DNA from: Alterinioella nitratireducens
Lineage (GTDB): Bacteria > Pseudomonadota > Alphaproteobacteria > Rhodobacterales > Rhodobacteraceae
Assembly: GCF_013155465.1 (NCBI RefSeq)
Contig: NZ_JABJVX010000005.1
Coordinates: forward strand, 62,001-126,000
Direction of reading: 5' to 3'
DNA length: 64,000 nucleotides
Below the pieces are notes generated by a model that worked only from the letters and a program-made list of their open reading frames with translations, did not search any database and was not told the DNA's origin. Of this stretch, positions 54,156-63,543 are shown piece by piece. How positions within the stretch are numbered: position 1 is the stretch's first letter; each line of letters opens with the position of its first letter. Both the position numbers and the translations under genes were made by a program.

Positions 54156-55144
54156 GTCATCTCTCCCATGATCTTGGCCACATCCAGCATCCTGCAGGAA
54201 AAGCCCCATTCATTGTCATACCAGCCGAAGACGCGCAGCATGCCGCCCTTTGACCGCTTGATCTCAGGCCCCGCCACGATCAGCGATTCCGGCCTTTGCC
54301 GCAGGTCCGACGACACCAGCGGCTTGTCGGTATAGCCGATCACGCCGCCCGCGCGGGCCAGATGCGCGCGCACATCCTCTGCCTGCGGCCTGTCGCGCAG
54401 GATCACCGCCAGATCGACGCAGGACACGGAGGCCGAGGGCACCCGCACGGCGGACCCGGTGATGCGCCCGGCCAGATGCGGCAGCACGACATCGACCAGT
54501 TGCTCGGCGCTGGTGGTCGTCGGCACCATCGACAGCGCGGCGGCGCGGCTGCGGGCGGGGTTGGCCATCGGCATGTCAACGGTCGGCTGGCTGCCTGTGT
54601 AGCAATGCACCGTCGTCATCAGCGCGGTTTCCAGGCCCCAGGCATCATCCAGCACGCGGGCCAGCGGGGCCAGCGCGTTGGTGGTGCAGGAGGCGTTCGA
54701 GACGATGCGATGTGCAGGTGTCAGCTTCTCGTCATTCGCGCCAAGCACGACGGTCAGGTCGGCATCCGTTTCAGGCCCCGAGACCAGCACCCGCGCCGCG
54801 CCCGCCGCCAGCCCCTGCTCCGCAATCGCACGATCCGTGGCGCGTCCGGTGCATTCCATCAGGATATCGACGCCGGTGAGGTTCAGTTGCGCCAGGTCGG
54901 GCTGTTGCGTGAAGGGGATGCGGTGGCCCGCGGCGATCATGGCACCGGGCTCGACCTCGACGCCACCGGGGAAGGGCCCGAAAACGCTATCATATTCAAA
55001 GAGGTAGGCGCAGGTCTCCAAGGGCGCGATATCGTTCACGCCGACAATCTCGACCTCGGGCCAGGCGTCAGAGATCAGCCAGGCGCGCAGCACCGACCGG
55101 CCGATCCGCCCGAACCCGTTGATGACAACCCTGATCTTCGCCAC
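54152..55144 (-). CDS. Glyceraldehyde-3-phosphate dehydrogenase, operon-encoded paralogue
   Basis: A 330-residue type I GAPDH. It opens IRVVINGFGRIGRSVLRA and retains the NAD-selecting Asp (GVNDIA). The catalytic Cys lies in IVSNASCTTNALAPLA, with TTVHCYTGSQPTVD supplying the His, and GWYDNEWGFSCRMLDVA at the end. The start is GTG at 55144. It would use the glyceraldehyde 3-phosphate made by DgoA. The erythrose-4-phosphate version (Epd) is an alternative. It is 90 bases downstream of the galactosidase and coupled to the aldehyde dehydrogenase. Confidence 0.88.
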   Translation of the reverse strand: MAKIRVVINGFGRIGRSVLRAWLISDAWPEVEIVGVNDIAPLETCAYLFEYDSVFGPFPGGVEVEPGAMIAAGHRIPFTQQPDLAQLNLTGVDILMECTGRATDRAIAEQGLAAGAARVLVSGPETDADLTVVLGANDEKLTPAHRIVSNASCTTNALAPLARVLDDAWGLETALMTTVHCYTGSQPTVDMPMANPARSRAAALSMVPTTTSAEQLVDVVLPHLAGRITGSAVRVPSASVSCVDLAVILRDRPQAEDVRAHLARAGGVIGYTDKPLVSSDLRQRPESLIVAGPEIKRSKGGMLRVFGWYDNEWGFSCRMLDVAKIMGEMT

Positions 55145-55234
55145 GTGACTGCCCCCGAGGATGACCGCAGCGCAGTGATGCCTGCCGCCCGAGGAAGGTG
55201 CAACCCGCGATCGTCGCGGACCGCGCGGGAGCCT

Positions 55235-57154
55235 TCAGTTGCCCTGCCGCGCGCCTGCGCCCGACCAGTGAACGCCCGCGGCGGGCAGCAGGTGGCCCTG
55301 GAACTCCACCGGATCGGGGCCGTGGTTGAACAGGAACACGCGCCCGCCCGCCTGCCTGCGCCGCACGCCCTCGGGCATCTCCAGCGCGGTAAGGCCCGCA
55401 TCGGTCAGCAGGCGGGTCAGGATGCAGCCGAGGAAACCCGCGTCGGGCCAGCCACCGAGGTAATAGCGGCCGTTTTCGCCCATGATGACGGCCTCTCCAT
55501 CGGCGGTGGTCATCTGCACCGGGGCGGAGCCTTCCAGGATTTCGCGCCAGCCGGTGATGTGGCCCAGATGCGCCGAGGGGATGGGCATGTCGGGCCGCAG
55601 GCTTTCCACCCGCGCGACGGTCACGTCGAGGCCGGGAATGGCGGGCGGCAGCGGGACGGGGATGGACATCTCTGCCGTCTTGCAATTGGTGCGGGGGCCG
55701 AACATCGCCTGCGCGCCGCTGGCCGTGATGGCGTCGAACAGGCGCGGCGGCACGCATTCCAGCCCCGGCACCAGGACGAGGTTGTAGCCGCCCAGATCCG
55801 CGCAATCCGGCGGCACGATGTCGATGGATTGGCCCAGTTTGCGCAGTCCGCGATAGATCTCGAAGACCAGCCGGAAGTAGTCCAAGCCCTTGCCCTGCGG
55901 CTGCACCGCCCACGACCAGGCGGAGGCATAGTTGAAGACCAGCGCGACGGGGGCCTGGCCGGCCTCGACCTCAGGCAGATCGGCCAGTTCCGACGCGACC
56001 TCTGCCGCCTCGTGGAAGGCGGGGGCCGGGGCGCTGTCGGGGCGCAGCATCCCGGCGTGCATCTGCTCCTGCGCGAAGGGGGCCTGCCGCCAGCGGAACC
56101 AGGCGACGCATTCGGCACCGTGGGCAAAGGCCTCCCACGCCCAGAACCGGGCCATGCCGGGCAGTGGCGCGGGGTTGTGCGGGGCCCAGTTCACCGGGCC
56201 GGGCTGTTGTTCCATCACCCACCAACGCCCGTGTCCGACCGTCCGATAGAGATCGTGATGAAACGCCTGGAAATCCGGGTCGCCCTGGCGGGCGTAGCGG
56301 CGTTTGTGCGCCGCGTCGTCCTCCAGCCGGTCCTCAAGGAAGCCAAGCGGATAGCTGTCCCAGGTGGCGATCTCCATCTGGCGGCCAAGCGCGTAATGGT
56401 CGAATTCGGTGATCCGGCCCATGTAGTTATGGCTGATCGGCGCATCGGAATGGGCGCGGATGGCAGCGACCTGGGGGGCGTTGAACCGCGCCACCTGGTC
56501 CGAGCAGAAGCGGCGGAAGGCCAGCGCATGGGCGGGGTTGGGTTCGGTCACGGTCAGGTTGGGCAGGTCTATGTCGTCGAAACTGTCATAGTCCATCGAC
56601 CAGAACACATTGCCCCAGGCCCGGTTCAGCGCGTCCGGCGACTGGTAACGTTGCGCGCACCAGTCGCGGAAGGCGCGGGTGGCGGCATCGGAATAGGAGA
56701 TCACCGTGTCATGGCAGCCATATTCGTTATCGGTCTGCCACGCCGCGACATGGGGGTTGCGCCCATATCGCTCGGCCAGCAGGCGGGCGATGCGCACGGC
56801 CTCCTCGCGGTAGCCATCATGGCTGAAGCAGTAATGTCGCCGCGATCCGAACTTGCGCGGGTGGCCCATCGCGTCGATGGCCAGCATGTCGGGGTGACGC
56901 GCCAGCATCCAGCGCGGCGGCGTCGCGGTCGGCGTGCCGAGCACGACCTTCAACCCTGCCGCGCCGAGCGTGTCGATCGCCCGGTCCAGCCAGTCGAAGC
57001 GCAGATCGCCGGGGGCGGGTTCCAGCCGCGACCAGGCGAACTCGCCGATGCGCACCCAGGTCAGGCCGATCCCGGCCATGCGCGCGGCATCTTCGGCCCA
57101 TTGCGCCTCGGGCCAATGTTCGGGGTAGTAGCAAGTCCCAAGCGTGCGTTTCAC
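55235..57154 (-). CDS. GH42 beta-galactosidase
   Basis: A 639-residue glycoside hydrolase family 42 enzyme. The N-terminus (GTCYYPEHWPEAQWAEDAARMAGIGLTWVRIGEFAWSRLEP) is diagnostic. The acid/base Glu is E144 in QTDNEYGC and the nucleophile is E315 in VMEQQPGPVNW, followed by the trimerisation and C-terminal beta domains. It lacks a signal peptide, so it acts in the cytosol on imported beta-galactosides. It overlaps the SMP-30 gene (ATGA). Confidence 0.93.
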   Translation of the reverse strand: MKRTLGTCYYPEHWPEAQWAEDAARMAGIGLTWVRIGEFAWSRLEPAPGDLRFDWLDRAIDTLGAAGLKVVLGTPTATPPRWMLARHPDMLAIDAMGHPRKFGSRRHYCFSHDGYREEAVRIARLLAERYGRNPHVAAWQTDNEYGCHDTVISYSDAATRAFRDWCAQRYQSPDALNRAWGNVFWSMDYDSFDDIDLPNLTVTEPNPAHALAFRRFCSDQVARFNAPQVAAIRAHSDAPISHNYMGRITEFDHYALGRQMEIATWDSYPLGFLEDRLEDDAAHKRRYARQGDPDFQAFHHDLYRTVGHGRWWVMEQQPGPVNWAPHNPAPLPGMARFWAWEAFAHGAECVAWFRWRQAPFAQEQMHAGMLRPDSAPAPAFHEAAEVASELADLPEVEAGQAPVALVFNYASAWSWAVQPQGKGLDYFRLVFEIYRGLRKLGQSIDIVPPDCADLGGYNLVLVPGLECVPPRLFDAITASGAQAMFGPRTNCKTAEMSIPVPLPPAIPGLDVTVARVESLRPDMPIPSAHLGHITGWREILEGSAPVQMTTADGEAVIMGENGRYYLGGWPDAGFLGCILTRLLTDAGLTALEMPEGVRRRQAGGRVFLFNHGPDPVEFQGHLLPAAGVHWSGAGARQGN

Positions 57155-57990
57155 AAGATCACCCGGTGTTCTTTCTGCCCCTCGGCCACGTCGCGCGCGA
57201 CGAAGACCTGTCCTGCCAGCGGCTCCCGCGCCATGCGGTCCGCGCCCATCCCCTGCCGCGCCGTGGTGATGTAGAGGTCACACCCGCCGAAGGCCGGACA
57301 GGAGGGTTGGCTGGTGGGCAGGGTCACGTCGCGCAGTCGGGTGCCATCGGGGCCGTAGCAACGGACGCGGGCGCTGCCCCATTCGGCGCACCAGAAATTG
57401 CCCCCCGCGTCGATCACCGCGCCGTCGGGGTTGGGGCCATCGGGGCCGTGCTCCAGGTAGATCTCAGGGTCGCCCTCGGGCCAGCCCTGTTCGCCCAAGC
57501 GCTGCCGCCAGACGGTGCCGCGCCCGGTGTCGGCGAAATGGGCGTGGGTGCCATCGGGGCTGAAACAGATCGCGTTGGTGATGGTGATCTTGTCGAAAAG
57601 CCTGCGGGTCTCGCCGCGATGATAGCGGTAAATCGCACCGGCCTCGGGTTCCGCATGTTTGCCCATGGTGCCAATCCAGAACCCGCCCCAGGGGTCGGCG
57701 CGGCCATCGTTGGAGCGCGTTACCGGGTTGTCGGCCTCCAGCGGCGCGATCTGTTCCTGCCTGCCGGTTTCAAGGTCGAAGCGGATCAGGTCGCGTTCGG
57801 TGGCGATCAGAAGCATCGTGTCATCAATCCACCCGGCGGCGGAAACGTGGCGGTCGAATTGCCATTCGCGGCCCTGCGTCAGCAGCCGTTTGCCGGTGAT
57901 GTCAAACCAGTAGAGCCGGTTGAGAGACGGATGCCAGAGCGGCCCCTCGCCGAGGTCGCATGTGCGGGGGTCGAAGACGTTTACCTTCAT
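57151..57990 (-). CDS. SMP-30/gluconolactonase-family lactonase
   Basis: A 279-residue six-bladed propeller hydrolase. Metal ligands are visible as the Glu in DLGEGPLWH (residue ~15), Asn in [20 protein letters not shown], Asn in [12 protein letters not shown] and Asp in [14 protein letters not shown]. In this operon it most likely opens galactono-lactone to galactonate. It overlaps both the GH42 gene and dgoA by four bases. Confidence 0.9.
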   Translation of the reverse strand: MKVNVFDPRTCDLGEGPLWHPSLNRLYWFDITGKRLLTQGREWQFDRHVSAAGWIDDTMLLIATERDLIRFDLETGRQEQIAPLEADNPVTRSNDGRADPWGGFWIGTMGKHAEPEAGAIYRYHRGETRRLFDKITITNAICFSPDGTHAHFADTGRGTVWRQRLGEQGWPEGDPEIYLEHGPDGPNPDGAVIDAGGNFWCAEWGSARVRCYGPDGTRLRDVTLPTSQPSCPAFGGCDLYITTARQGMGADRMAREPLAGQVFVARDVAEGQKEHRVIL

Positions 57991-58592
57991 CCGGCGGCCT
58001 CATCGAAGGCGGCGACGATCGTGTTGGCGCGCGCCGTGACCTCATCCACTGACAGGCCGGGCGTGTAGAGCGCGGTGCCGATGCCGAAGCCGCTGACGCC
58101 CGCGCGCCACCAGTCGGCGAAGTTCTCGGCCCCCGCGCCACCGACCGCGAAAACCTCGCAATCGGGCGGCAGCACCGCGCGCATCGCCTTGACGCCAGCG
58201 GGCCCGATCAGGCTGGCAGGGAAGATCTTGAGGCCGTCGGCCCCGGCCTGAAGGGCGGCGAAACACTCGGTCGGGGTCATCACACCGGGCCAGCTTTGCA
58301 GGCCCCGCCGCCTGGTCTCGGCGATTACGTCACGGTCCATGTTGGGCGAGACGATGAGCTTGCCGCCCGCCTCCGCAACGCGGGCCACATCCTCCACGCT
58401 CAACACCGTGCCAGCCCCGATCAGCGCCTCCTCCCCATGCGCGTTGGCCATTGCGGCGATGCTCTCGAACGGGTCGGGCGAGTTCAGCGGCACCTCGATC
58501 CGGGTGATGCCAGCGGCGATCAGCGCGGCGCAGGTGGGTTTGGCCTCGGCGGGTGTGATCCCGCGCAGGATGGCGATCAGGGGGCGGCTCAT
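57987..58592 (-). CDS. dgoA: 2-dehydro-3-deoxy-6-phosphogalactonate aldolase
   Basis: A 201-residue class I aldolase of the KDPG/KDPGal family. The Schiff-base lysine is K122 ([11 protein letters not shown]) and the catalytic Glu is E33 (RIEVPLNSP). The PLNSP motif and shortness favour DgoA over Eda. It splits KDPGal into pyruvate and glyceraldehyde 3-phosphate. Its start at 58592 overlaps the dgoK stop; longer upstream frame is antisense-like noise. Confidence 0.92.
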   Translation of the reverse strand: MSRPLIAILRGITPAEAKPTCAALIAAGITRIEVPLNSPDPFESIAAMANAHGEEALIGAGTVLSVEDVARVAEAGGKLIVSPNMDRDVIAETRRRGLQSWPGVMTPTECFAALQAGADGLKIFPASLIGPAGVKAMRAVLPPDCEVFAVGGAGAENFADWWRAGVSGFGIGTALYTPGLSVDEVTARANTIVAAFDEAAG

Positions 58593-59494
58593 GCTTGTCC
58601 CTCCTTCAGGATGCGATAGGCGCGGCGCAGGCCGTTCAGCGTCAGGGCGTCGCCCTCGACCGTTTTGGCCATCGCGCCTTGCGAGGTGAGGGCGCGGGCG
58701 TAGAGCGCCGACAGCGCGGGCGCGCCGCAGATCAGGATGTCGCGGCCCAACCAATAGGGGCGCGTCGCGGCAAGCTCGGCCCCGATGAGAAGCCCGGAGA
58801 GGCGCCCGCGCGCCTGCGCCGCGTCCTGGTCGGTCAACAGGTCGCCCGCGCGGATACCAAAGAGCGCATGGGCCAGTTTCTCGGGCCGCGACAGGGTTTC
58901 CGAAAGCGCGGCGTCGAAAGCATCGGCATCGGGCGCATCGGCCTTGACCGAATGGCGCAGGACGGATTGGTCCGAGAGCAGCGCGAAAAGCTCGCCGGTC
59001 ATCACGGTCTGGAAACTGACGACCTCCCCGGCGCTGATATGGGCCCATTTGGTGTGGGTGCCGGGCAGGCAGATGACACCGTCGAAATCGGGCGCCTCCG
59101 TCAGCGCGCCGAGGATCTGGGTCTCCTCGCCGCGCATCACATCGGGTGGGGCGGCTTGGGAAAGTCCCGGCAAGATCAACACATTGAGGCGGGGATCGGT
59201 GGTGGGCGCGGCTGTCAGGCCGGTCTCGGCGGGCTTGCAGGGGACCGGTTGATAGGCGGCCTCACACCAGCCCTGACGGGCACCGACCATACCGCAGGCC
59301 AGAACCGTGACGGGGCTATCGCCAAGCCAGGGCCCGATCAGCCGCAGCAGCGCGGGCTCGAACCCGTCACGATCCAGCCCGCCCATGCCGTCACCGGATT
59401 GCGCGCGGTCCAGCACCTCGCCGCCCGGCCCCATCGCCCATGCGCGCAGCTGCGAGGTGCCCCAATCCACCGCGATCCAGTCGAGAGAGTCCAT
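58589..59494 (-). CDS. dgoK: 2-dehydro-3-deoxygalactonokinase
   Basis: A 301-residue ASKHA-fold kinase of the DgoK family. The phosphate motif is [15 protein letters not shown] at the N-terminus, with [25 protein letters not shown] and [12 protein letters not shown] as family markers. It phosphorylates 2-keto-3-deoxygalactonate with ATP. Start 59494 follows the SDR stop by five bases. The dgoK-dgoA pair is one of the surest identifications of this operon. Confidence 0.92.
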   Translation of the reverse strand: MDSLDWIAVDWGTSQLRAWAMGPGGEVLDRAQSGDGMGGLDRDGFEPALLRLIGPWLGDSPVTVLACGMVGARQGWCEAAYQPVPCKPAETGLTAAPTTDPRLNVLILPGLSQAAPPDVMRGEETQILGALTEAPDFDGVICLPGTHTKWAHISAGEVVSFQTVMTGELFALLSDQSVLRHSVKADAPDADAFDAALSETLSRPEKLAHALFGIRAGDLLTDQDAAQARGRLSGLLIGAELAATRPYWLGRDILICGAPALSALYARALTSQGAMAKTVEGDALTLNGLRRAYRILKEGQA

Positions 59495-59499
59495 GTCGT

Positions 59500-60267
59500 T
59501 CACCCCGTCGTGACCACGCCGCCATCTATGACAAGCATTTGACCTGTCATCATTTTCGACGTGTTCGAGGCCAGGAACAAGACGCCGCCGACGATATCCG
59601 CAGGCTCCAGCGTGTCCTTGAGGCATTGCCGCGCGACATGGGCCTCCAGCGCGTCGGGCGTGACCCAGAGGTCCTTTTGCTTCTGCGTCAGAACCCACCC
59701 CGGCGCCAGCGCGTTGACGCGGATGCGGTCGGGGCCGAATTCGCGGGCGAGGCTGCGGGTCATCGCGGTGATCGCCCCGTTCGCCGTGGTGTAGGCGGGA
59801 TAGCCGGCGTTGCCCATCATGTAGGAGATCGAGGAAAAGTTGATGATCGCGCCGCCGCCCGCCGCTTTCATGCCCGGCATGACGGCCTGGCAGGCGAAGA
59901 AATATGCCTTGAGATTAATGGCTTGCATCCAATCCCAGAACTCCTCGGTGACGTCCTGCGCAGAATGGCGCTTGTCATTCGCCGCGTTGTTCACCAGCGC
60001 GGTGATGGGGCCATGGGCCTTGGCGGCCTGGTCCATGCAGGATTTCAAGAGGTCGATATTGGTGATGTCGCATTGCAGGAAGAGCGGCCGGTTGCCGGTC
60101 TTCTTCTCCATTTCCTCAACGAATTCAGAGGCATCCGAGCGCTGCACGAAGGCCACTTTCGCCCCTTGGCGCAGGAAGCCTTCGGTCAGGTCGGCCCCGA
60201 TGCCGGAGCCGCCGCCGGTGATGAAGACGGAGGCCCCGTCAAGGTCTGGATAGGTCGGGTCGGTCAT
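59500..60267 (-). CDS. SDR-family oxidoreductase, putative galactose dehydrogenase, with altered active site
   Basis: A 255-residue classical SDR with TGGGSGIG (17-24), NNAA (93-96), S146 and Y159, but the catalytic Lys of Y-x3-K is Asn (Y159-T-T-A-N163; codon AAC). N118 is present. It occupies the place in the operon where D-galactose or L-fucose-type dehydrogenase is expected, and the C-terminus (SKMMTGQMLVIDGG) is normal. Lack of the Lys raises doubt about normal dehydrogenase chemistry. The start has GGAGGAATGAG upstream. Confidence 0.8.
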   Translation of the reverse strand: MTDPTYPDLDGASVFITGGGSGIGADLTEGFLRQGAKVAFVQRSDASEFVEEMEKKTGNRPLFLQCDITNIDLLKSCMDQAAKAHGPITALVNNAANDKRHSAQDVTEEFWDWMQAINLKAYFFACQAVMPGMKAAGGGAIINFSSISYMMGNAGYPAYTTANGAITAMTRSLAREFGPDRIRVNALAPGWVLTQKQKDLWVTPDALEAHVARQCLKDTLEPADIVGGVLFLASNTSKMMTGQMLVIDGGVVTTG

Positions 60268-60360
60268 CTCATTCCTCCTCGAAAGTCGCCATGCACCATG
60301 CGTACACCCCCCGATGCACCCCCTGTGCAGACATGAGCCTGTTTCGCCGCGCCTTCGGCG

Positions 60361-60420
60361 CGTCGACCGGTTGGGGGGCCAGCCCCCCAAACCCCCCGGG
60401 ATATTTTCGGAACAAAGAAG
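60361..60420 (+). repeat. Composite intergenic repeat (copy D)
   Basis: Within the 173-base gap between the SDR and the dehydratase. CGACCGG is followed by a perfect hairpin TTGGGGGGC-CA-GCCCCCCAA (60371-60390), then CCGGGATATTTTCGG and AACAAAGAAG. Read in reverse, the region 30922-30985 (copy C) has the same order of parts (CCGACCGG, hairpin GAGGGGC-TG-GCCCCTC, then the ATATTT module), so hairpin and module travel together. The rest of the gap shows nothing. Confidence 0.7.
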
Positions 60421-60440
60421 AGGGGCGGGGCGGGGCGGGG

Positions 60441-62153
60441 TCAATGGCTTTCGCGTGTCACGGGGCGTGTGTCCTTGCCAACGAGGAAGTCCAGATCGGC
60501 CCCCCTGTCTGCCTGCAAGACGGTATCGACATAGAGCCTGGCATAGCCCCGGTCATAGCGCGGCGGGTCGGGGGCCCATGCGGCGCGGCGGGTCGCTAGC
60601 TCCTCGTCGCTGACCAGCAGATCGAGCGTGCCGGTCTTGGCCGAGATGCGGATGCGGTCGCCGGTCTGCACCAGCGCCAGGGGTCCGCCCGCGTTGGCCT
60701 CGGGCGCGACATGCAAGATGACGGTGCCATAGGCGGTGCCGGACATGCGGGCATCCGACACGCGCACCATGTCGCGCACGCCCTGTTTCACCAGCCGCGC
60801 CGGGATCGGCATGTTGCCGACCTCGGGCATGCCGGGATAGCCCTTGGGGCCGCAGCCTTTCAGGACCAGGATCGTGTCCGGCGTCACGGGCAGGTCATCG
60901 CGGTCGATATTGGCCTTGAGATCCTCGATACTCTCGAAGACATAGGCTTCGGCCTCGTGCTCCAGCAGCGCCTCGGTGGCGGCGGAGGGCTTCACGATGG
61001 CCCCGTCGGGGGCGAGGTTGCCGCGCAGCACGCGCAACCCGGCGGCAGGTTTCAGGGGGTCGTCGAAGGGGCGGATCACGTCGCGGTTCCAGCATTCGGC
61101 ACCGTCGGCATAGGCCGCGATGTCACCGCCGAGGACGGTCCGGGAGGCGCGGAGGAGGTCGCCCAGTTCCTTGAGCACCACGGGCATGCCGCCCGCGTAG
61201 CAGAAATCCTCCATCAGGTATCTGCCCGAGGGCATGCAGTTGACCAGGAGGGGAATGTCGCCGCCGATCTCGAAATCCTTGAGGGTCAGATCGACCCCGA
61301 CCCGGCCCGCCAGCGCCAGAAGATGCACCACGGCATTGGTCGAGCCACCGACGGCGGCATTGGCGAGGATCGCGTTTTCAAATGCGGCGCGGGTCAGGAT
61401 GTCGGAGGGTTTGAGGTCTTCATCCACCATTTCCACGATACGCTTGCCGGTCAGATGGGCCAGCGCCATGCGGCGGGCATCGACGGCGGGCAGGGCGGCG
61501 TTGGTGGGCAGGCACAGGCCCATCGCCTCGACGATTGAGGCCATGGTGGAGGCGGTGCCCATGGTCATGCAGACACCCTTGGAGCGGCTCATGCCGGATT
61601 CGGCGGCCATGAAATCCTTGAGCGTCATGTCGCCCGCGCGCACGGCCTCGGAAAACTTCCACACATCCGTGCCCGAGCCGATATCGTTGCCCTGCCACTT
61701 GCCGTTCAGCATCGGGCCGGAGCTGACCACGATGGCGGGCAGATCGACGGAGGCCGCCCCCATCAACTGACCCGGCGTGGTCTTGTCGCAGCCGCCAAGC
61801 AGCACGACGCCGTCGATGCCATAGGCGCGGATCGATTCCTCGACATCCATCGCCAGCAGGTTGCGAAACAGCATCGCGGTGGGTTTCATCTGGGTCTCGC
61901 CCAGGCTCATCACCGGGAATTCGACGGGGAAACCACCGGCCTCCCAGACGCCGCGCTTGACGCCCTCGGCAAGCTCGCGCAGGCCGGAATTGCACGGCGT
62001 CAGTTCCGACCAGGTATTGCAGATGCCGATGACGGGCCGCCCGTCGAAGGCGTGATCGGGAAAGCCCTGGTTCTTCATCCAGGAGCGGTGGATGAAGCCG
62101 TCCTTGTCGGATTTGCCGTACCAGGCCTGGCTTCTGCGGGGTTTTTTGGTCAC
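60441..62153 (-). CDS. IlvD/Edd-family sugar acid dehydratase
   Basis: A 570-residue Fe-S dehydratase. The iron-sulfur and active-site motifs appear as CNTWSELTPCNSG, GGCDKTTPGQLMGAA and SKGVCMTMGTASTMA, and the C-terminal GNMPIPARLVKQGVRDMVRVSDARMSGTAYGTV is typical of the family. It matches the L-arabonate/D-galactonate dehydratase branch rather than true IlvD. It would convert galactonate to 2-keto-3-deoxygalactonate. The start is a GTG at 62153; its weak GGAGG lies inside repeat copy E. Length ~570 fits. Confidence 0.88.
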   Translation of the reverse strand: MTKKPRRSQAWYGKSDKDGFIHRSWMKNQGFPDHAFDGRPVIGICNTWSELTPCNSGLRELAEGVKRGVWEAGGFPVEFPVMSLGETQMKPTAMLFRNLLAMDVEESIRAYGIDGVVLLGGCDKTTPGQLMGAASVDLPAIVVSSGPMLNGKWQGNDIGSGTDVWKFSEAVRAGDMTLKDFMAAESGMSRSKGVCMTMGTASTMASIVEAMGLCLPTNAALPAVDARRMALAHLTGKRIVEMVDEDLKPSDILTRAAFENAILANAAVGGSTNAVVHLLALAGRVGVDLTLKDFEIGGDIPLLVNCMPSGRYLMEDFCYAGGMPVVLKELGDLLRASRTVLGGDIAAYADGAECWNRDVIRPFDDPLKPAAGLRVLRGNLAPDGAIVKPSAATEALLEHEAEAYVFESIEDLKANIDRDDLPVTPDTILVLKGCGPKGYPGMPEVGNMPIPARLVKQGVRDMVRVSDARMSGTAYGTVILHVAPEANAGGPLALVQTGDRIRISAKTGTLDLLVSDEELATRRAAWAPDPPRYDRGYARLYVDTVLQADRGADLDFLVGKDTRPVTRESH

Positions 62154-62163
62154 TGTTGGAACG

Positions 62164-62193
62164 CCTCCGGCGGGAGTATTTTTTACCAAGAAG
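62164..62193 (+). repeat. Copy E of the intergenic repeat, overlapping the dehydratase leader
   Basis: CCTCCGGCGGGAGTATTT, five bases, CCAAGAAG. It occupies most of the gap between the GH4 stop and the dehydratase GTG. The CTCCGGCGGGAG part is a perfect palindrome. On - it supplies the GGAGG that could act as ribosome-binding site, an unusual case of a repeat lying in a gene's leader. Confidence 0.6.
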
Positions 62194-62199
62194 ATGATG

Positions 62200-63543
62200 T
62201 CAGGCGGCCTGTCTGAGCTGCGCCCAATCGGGCAGCCAATGCCCATGGGCCGCGCGCAGATCGTCAATGAGGGCGCGGATCTGGCGCAGGTCAAGCTCGG
62301 CCGCCGTATGCGGGTCCATCATCGCGGCATGGGTTATGTGGTCGGGGTTCTGGTCGATCAGCGCGCGGACGGTCAATTCCTGTACGTTGATCTGGCTGCG
62401 CATCAGCGCGACAAGCTGCGGCGGGATGTCCGTCACGACGCTTGGCTGCACGCCACCCGCATCGACCAGGCAGGGGGTTTCGACCGCAGCGCCCAGGGGC
62501 AGTTGCGGGATCTGGCCGGTATTGGGCAGGTTGCCATAGGCGACATAGGCCGTGTCGGTGGTGATCGCGTTCATGATCTCGGCGGCAAACTCATGGCTTT
62601 TGGGCACCGCGATCTCGCTGGCCGATTGCAGGGCTTTCGCCTGTTCCTTCCACGCGGCCTGCTGCTCGACGCAGCGCTTGGGGTATTCATCAAGCGGGAT
62701 GCCGAACTGGTCGATCAGGTCGTCGCGGCCTTCCTTGATGAACCACGGCACGTATTCGGCGAGATGCTCGGAGCTTTCGGTGCAGAAATAGCCCAGGTGT
62801 TCCATCACCTCGTAGCGCAGCGTGTTGGGGCAGCGCGGCATCAGGAGGGGCGGTTTGGGCAGGCGGCCCGCGCGGTAGCCGTCGGAAAGGCGCGGGTAGA
62901 GGCTGTTGCCGCGCACATCCTCAAGCTTGAGGAAGAAGGCGACATGGTTCACGCCCGCGACCATGTAGCGGAAATCGGCCTGATCCATGTCGAGGTCATG
63001 GGCCAGTTCCTGCACGGTGTTCTGCACCGAATGGCAGAGGCCGACCTGTTTGATCTGCGGGTAGCGTTCGGCCAACGCCCAGGTGTTGATCGCCATCGGG
63101 TTGACGTATTGCATGAGCAGCGCGTCGGGGCAGAGGGCGGCCATATCCTCGGCCACGCGCCACAGATGCGGCACCGTGCGCAGGCCGCGCATGATGCCCC
63201 CCACCCCGAGCGTGTCGGCGATGGTCTGGCGCAGGCCGTAGCGCTTCGGCAGGTCGAAATCGGTGATCGTGCAGGGGTCATAGCCGCCGATCTGGAAGGC
63301 GGTGACGACGAAATCGGCGCAGTCCAGTGCGCGCCGTTGGTCGGTGGTGGTCTCGACCGTCGCGCCGGTGCCCATGGTGGCGATCATCTTCTTCGCCACG
63401 GCCTCGGATTCGGCCAGCCGGGTTTCGTCGATATCCATCAGGGCGATGGTCGCGTCTTTCAGGGCATCGAAGTGGAGCATGTCGCCGACGATGTTCTTCA
63501 TGAAAATCGTCGATCCTGCGCCGATGAAGGCAAGTTTGGTCAT
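62200..63543 (-). CDS. GH4 alpha-galactosidase (NAD/Mn-dependent)
   Basis: A 447-residue family 4 glycosidase. The N-terminal NAD-binding loop is KLAFIGAGSTIFMKN, and the metal-binding Cys and His are C170 (GLCHSVQN) and H200 (AGVNHVAFF), with VNPM near 147-150. The DTLGVGGIMRGLRTVP segment is characteristic of MelA-type alpha-galactosidases. It works by redox-assisted elimination in the cytosol. It overlaps the permease stop (ATGA) and so follows the ABC transporter directly. Confidence 0.9.
   Translation of the reverse strand: MTKLAFIGAGSTIFMKNIVGDMLHFDALKDATIALMDIDETRLAESEAVAKKMIATMGTGATVETTTDQRRALDCADFVVTAFQIGGYDPCTITDFDLPKRYGLRQTIADTLGVGGIMRGLRTVPHLWRVAEDMAALCPDALLMQYVNPMAINTWALAERYPQIKQVGLCHSVQNTVQELAHDLDMDQADFRYMVAGVNHVAFFLKLEDVRGNSLYPRLSDGYRAGRLPKPPLLMPRCPNTLRYEVMEHLGYFCTESSEHLAEYVPWFIKEGRDDLIDQFGIPLDEYPKRCVEQQAAWKEQAKALQSASEIAVPKSHEFAAEIMNAITTDTAYVAYGNLPNTGQIPQLPLGAAVETPCLVDAGGVQPSVVTDIPPQLVALMRSQINVQELTVRALIDQNPDHITHAAMMDPHTAAELDLRQIRALIDDLRAAHGHWLPDWAQLRQAA

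Noticed and set aside
54296-57274. A 992-codon open frame on + across the GAPDH and GH42 genes
   Set aside because: Antisense of genes with intact catalytic motifs; composition is low-complexity and no domain is visible.
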